DNA of 64,000 nucleotides from Phycisphaerales bacterium (lineage in GTDB: Bacteria > Planctomycetota > Phycisphaerae > Phycisphaerales > UBA1924). A program made the translations under genes and the position numbers. The DNA is taken from positions 334,119 through 398,118 of the forward strand of contig JAJDDC010000096.1 of assembly GCA_029260515.1 (NCBI GenBank), given 5' to 3'. The notes beneath the pieces are model-generated. The model saw only the letters and a list, made by a program, of their open reading frames with translations. It made no database searches and was not told where the DNA came from. Shown here piece after piece: positions 62,664 through 64,000 of this stretch; position 1 is the stretch's first letter; each line of letters opens with the position of its first letter.

Positions 62664-63626
62664 TCACTGGCCGATGTACGCCGTGTTGAGCTCGGCAGTA
62701 ATCGTGCACGGGCGCGAGATCGTCACCGGTCCTGGGTAGAGGCCGCCGATGACGTGGATCGTCATACTCCCGGTGAAGGCCGGGATCGCGTTGACAGCCT
62801 CCGGGATGGAGTTGAAGGGGTCGCCGGGCAGGCCGTACTCCGGCCCGACCCACGCGCTATTCACCCAGATGCCCGTGTCCACGAGTGTGGTCACGCTGCC
62901 GAAGCCCGGGGCGTAGCCCGAGGCGATATGACCGGCGTCGGAGCTCGAGGCCGCGTGCATCGCGTCGCTCCACGTGATCATCGGGCGCATGATGTGCGGC
63001 CCACCCGGCCCGGTGTCGTGGGTGAGCCCCAGCGCGTGCCCGACCTCGTGCGCGGTCACGAGCGTCAGGCTGTACCCGTCCCCGGCGTTGTCCCGCTCGA
63101 AGAAGTCCGCGTCGTCGAAGTGCACGTTCCCCGAGAATGTCTCCGGCATCGGCGAGACGCACAACGAGCTCACCCCCGGCGGGTACCCGGCGTGCGCGAT
63201 GACGCCGCCGGCGCCGTCGAACGGGCAGTCCGCGTCGCTGCACTCGGCGCTCTCGATCGCGCAGTGGTTGCCGAACACGTAGCGGAAGTCGAGCGAGCGG
63301 TTGGCGTTGGGGACCCCGATCTCGACAAAGTGGATCTGGACGAGCGTCGCCCAGAACACCAACGCGTCGAGTACCGCCGCCCGCTGGCCCGCGCCGAAAT
63401 CAGATGTTGTGTTCTCGAAGTGGAAGTAGAGGGTTGTGGCGTTCTGGCCCGGGCCGTCCCAACCGTCGCCGGCCATCCCGCCGCCGCGGACCTGAACGCC
63501 GTTGATGTATGCCTCCATGTCGCAGTACCCGACCGGGATACCACGCCGCGGGGGTGTTTCGACCGAGGTCGTCTCGGCGTCGCCGGCCGTGAGTGCGCCC
63601 CCAAGAATCAGTACGGCAGAGATCAT
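62664..63626 (-). CDS. Exported matrixin-like zinc metalloprotease
   Basis: A 320-residue exported protein with the metzincin zinc motif 'TAHEVGHALGLTHD' (about residues 189-202: HExxHxxGxxH) and a following Met in 'HIMRPMITW', the Met-turn. The catalytic domain (about 60-240) contains 'VHFDDADFF', usual in matrixins. The last 60 residues look like the opening of a beta-helix or repeat domain ('GDPFNSIPEAVNAI', 'HVIGGLYPGPVTISRP'). The N-terminal signal is short ('ISAVLILGGALTAGD'). ATG at 63626 follows GGGAGG. It may process surface proteins or host polymers; inferred. Confidence 0.85.
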   Translation of the reverse strand: MISAVLILGGALTAGDAETTSVETPPRRGIPVGYCDMEAYINGVQVRGGGMAGDGWDGPGQNATTLYFHFENTTSDFGAGQRAAVLDALVFWATLVQIHFVEIGVPNANRSLDFRYVFGNHCAIESAECSDADCPFDGAGGVIAHAGYPPGVSSLCVSPMPETFSGNVHFDDADFFERDNAGDGYSLTLVTAHEVGHALGLTHDTGPGGPHIMRPMITWSDAMHAASSSDAGHIASGYAPGFGSVTTLVDTGIWVNSAWVGPEYGLPGDPFNSIPEAVNAIPAFTGSMTIHVIGGLYPGPVTISRPCTITAELNTAYIGQ

Positions 63627-63724
63627 CGTGTGCCTCCCGAGTCAATGTCCGTGTGCTTCCCGCCCGCCCGCCCGCTCGTGGTGCTGACGCGCACCGCGCG
63701 GGGCACGAGGCGTTAAACAACTTG

Positions 63725-64000
63725 CTATTGCAGGCTCACCAGCACGAGCACCAGGCCCGTCTGGCCGTCGCCCAAACCGGTCATCGCCTTGCCGATGACG
63801 GCGCCCTGCGCTCGCTCGCGGTCCGAGGCGTGCATCGCGTGACCTGGTGTGCCGGAGGTGGTCAGCAGGTCGCCCGGGCGGATCTCGCCAGAGGCGGCAT
63901 CGCACAGGACCCAGACGCGCCCGGAGAGGGCGATGGGCGTGTCGTCCTCGGACCCGGGCAGGTTGCCCATAATCGTGCCGGCCGGCAGCCCGTTGGCGCC
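63725..64000 (-). CDS. C-terminal part of tail-fibre-like exported protein (cut by window edge)
   Basis: An open frame running off the right edge; 91 residues are visible and end in 'VLVLVSLQ'. The stretch 'GDLLTTSGTPGHAM' followed by 'GAVIGKAMTGLGDGQTG' is the conserved C-terminal domain of planctomycete tail-fibre-like proteins. These usually have the N-terminal domain seen in the 9180-10709 protein. The start lies outside the window, so length and signal peptide are unknown. The Met at 63970 is internal, since the frame continues upstream without stop. Confidence 0.75.
   Translation of the reverse strand, partial: GANGLPAGTIMGNLPGSEDDTPIALSGRVWVLCDAASGEIRPGDLLTTSGTPGHAMHASDRERAQGAVIGKAMTGLGDGQTGLVLVLVSLQ

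Overview
This 64 kb window is GC-rich DNA that looks like a planctomycete of the Phycisphaerae type. The main reasons are seven exported proteins ending in the duplicated 'DLAEPFG..DFSDV.AFL..FG...GCP' tail (the GC-type dockerin known from that group), several pairs of an extracytoplasmic-function (ECF) sigma factor with a TPR serine/threonine kinase, and exported proteins with short PEP-CTERM-like ends (proline motif, hydrophobic stretch, arginine run). Genes are dense and often overlap by 4 bp. No rRNA, tRNA, CRISPR array or intact insertion sequence was recognised.

Layout. 1-8.5 kb: a reductive pyrimidine-degradation locus. preA on the + strand converges on a minus-strand run of dihydropyrimidinase, class III aminotransferase, NCS1 transporter, beta-ureidopropionase and (methyl)malonate-semialdehyde dehydrogenase. 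A GxxExxY gene framed by 20-bp inverted repeats sits inside that run. 8.7-26.7 kb: exported proteins alternating with three ECF sigma/kinase pairs, then an FHA-GAF-PP2C phosphatase and a decayed kinase fragment. 26.7-33 kb: an exported protein followed by a sugar cluster (ThuA protein, Gfo/Idh/MocA oxidoreductase, xylulokinase, xylose isomerase). 33-38.7 kb: a large autotransporter-like GC-dockerin protein divergent from a fourth sigma/kinase pair. 38.7-44.3 kb: a six-gene minus-strand operon for a MacB-like ABC exporter with a HlyD adaptor and two small cysteine-rich exported proteins. 44.7-52.6 kb: a clade II (Sec-type) nitrous oxide reductase operon: rrf2, diheme cytochrome c, nosZ, probable nosB, nosD, nosF, nosY, nosL. 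52.6-64 kb: a fifth, divergent sigma/kinase pair, a solitary kinase, and a run of exported proteins with PEP-CTERM-like or GC-dockerin ends, including a matrixin-like metalloprotease. The last gene is cut by the right edge.

How the parts may work together. The pyrimidine genes supply almost the whole route from uracil or thymine to acyl-CoA; the NADH-side partner PreT is not in view. The nos operon would let the cell use N2O as electron acceptor, probably under the Rrf2 regulator, because a shared 20-bp motif lies upstream of both rrf2 and the cytochrome/nosZ genes. The recurring sigma/kinase pairs, three of them divergent from a gene for a large exported protein, suggest repeated envelope-signalling modules that control surface proteins. 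That last idea is inference from gene order.
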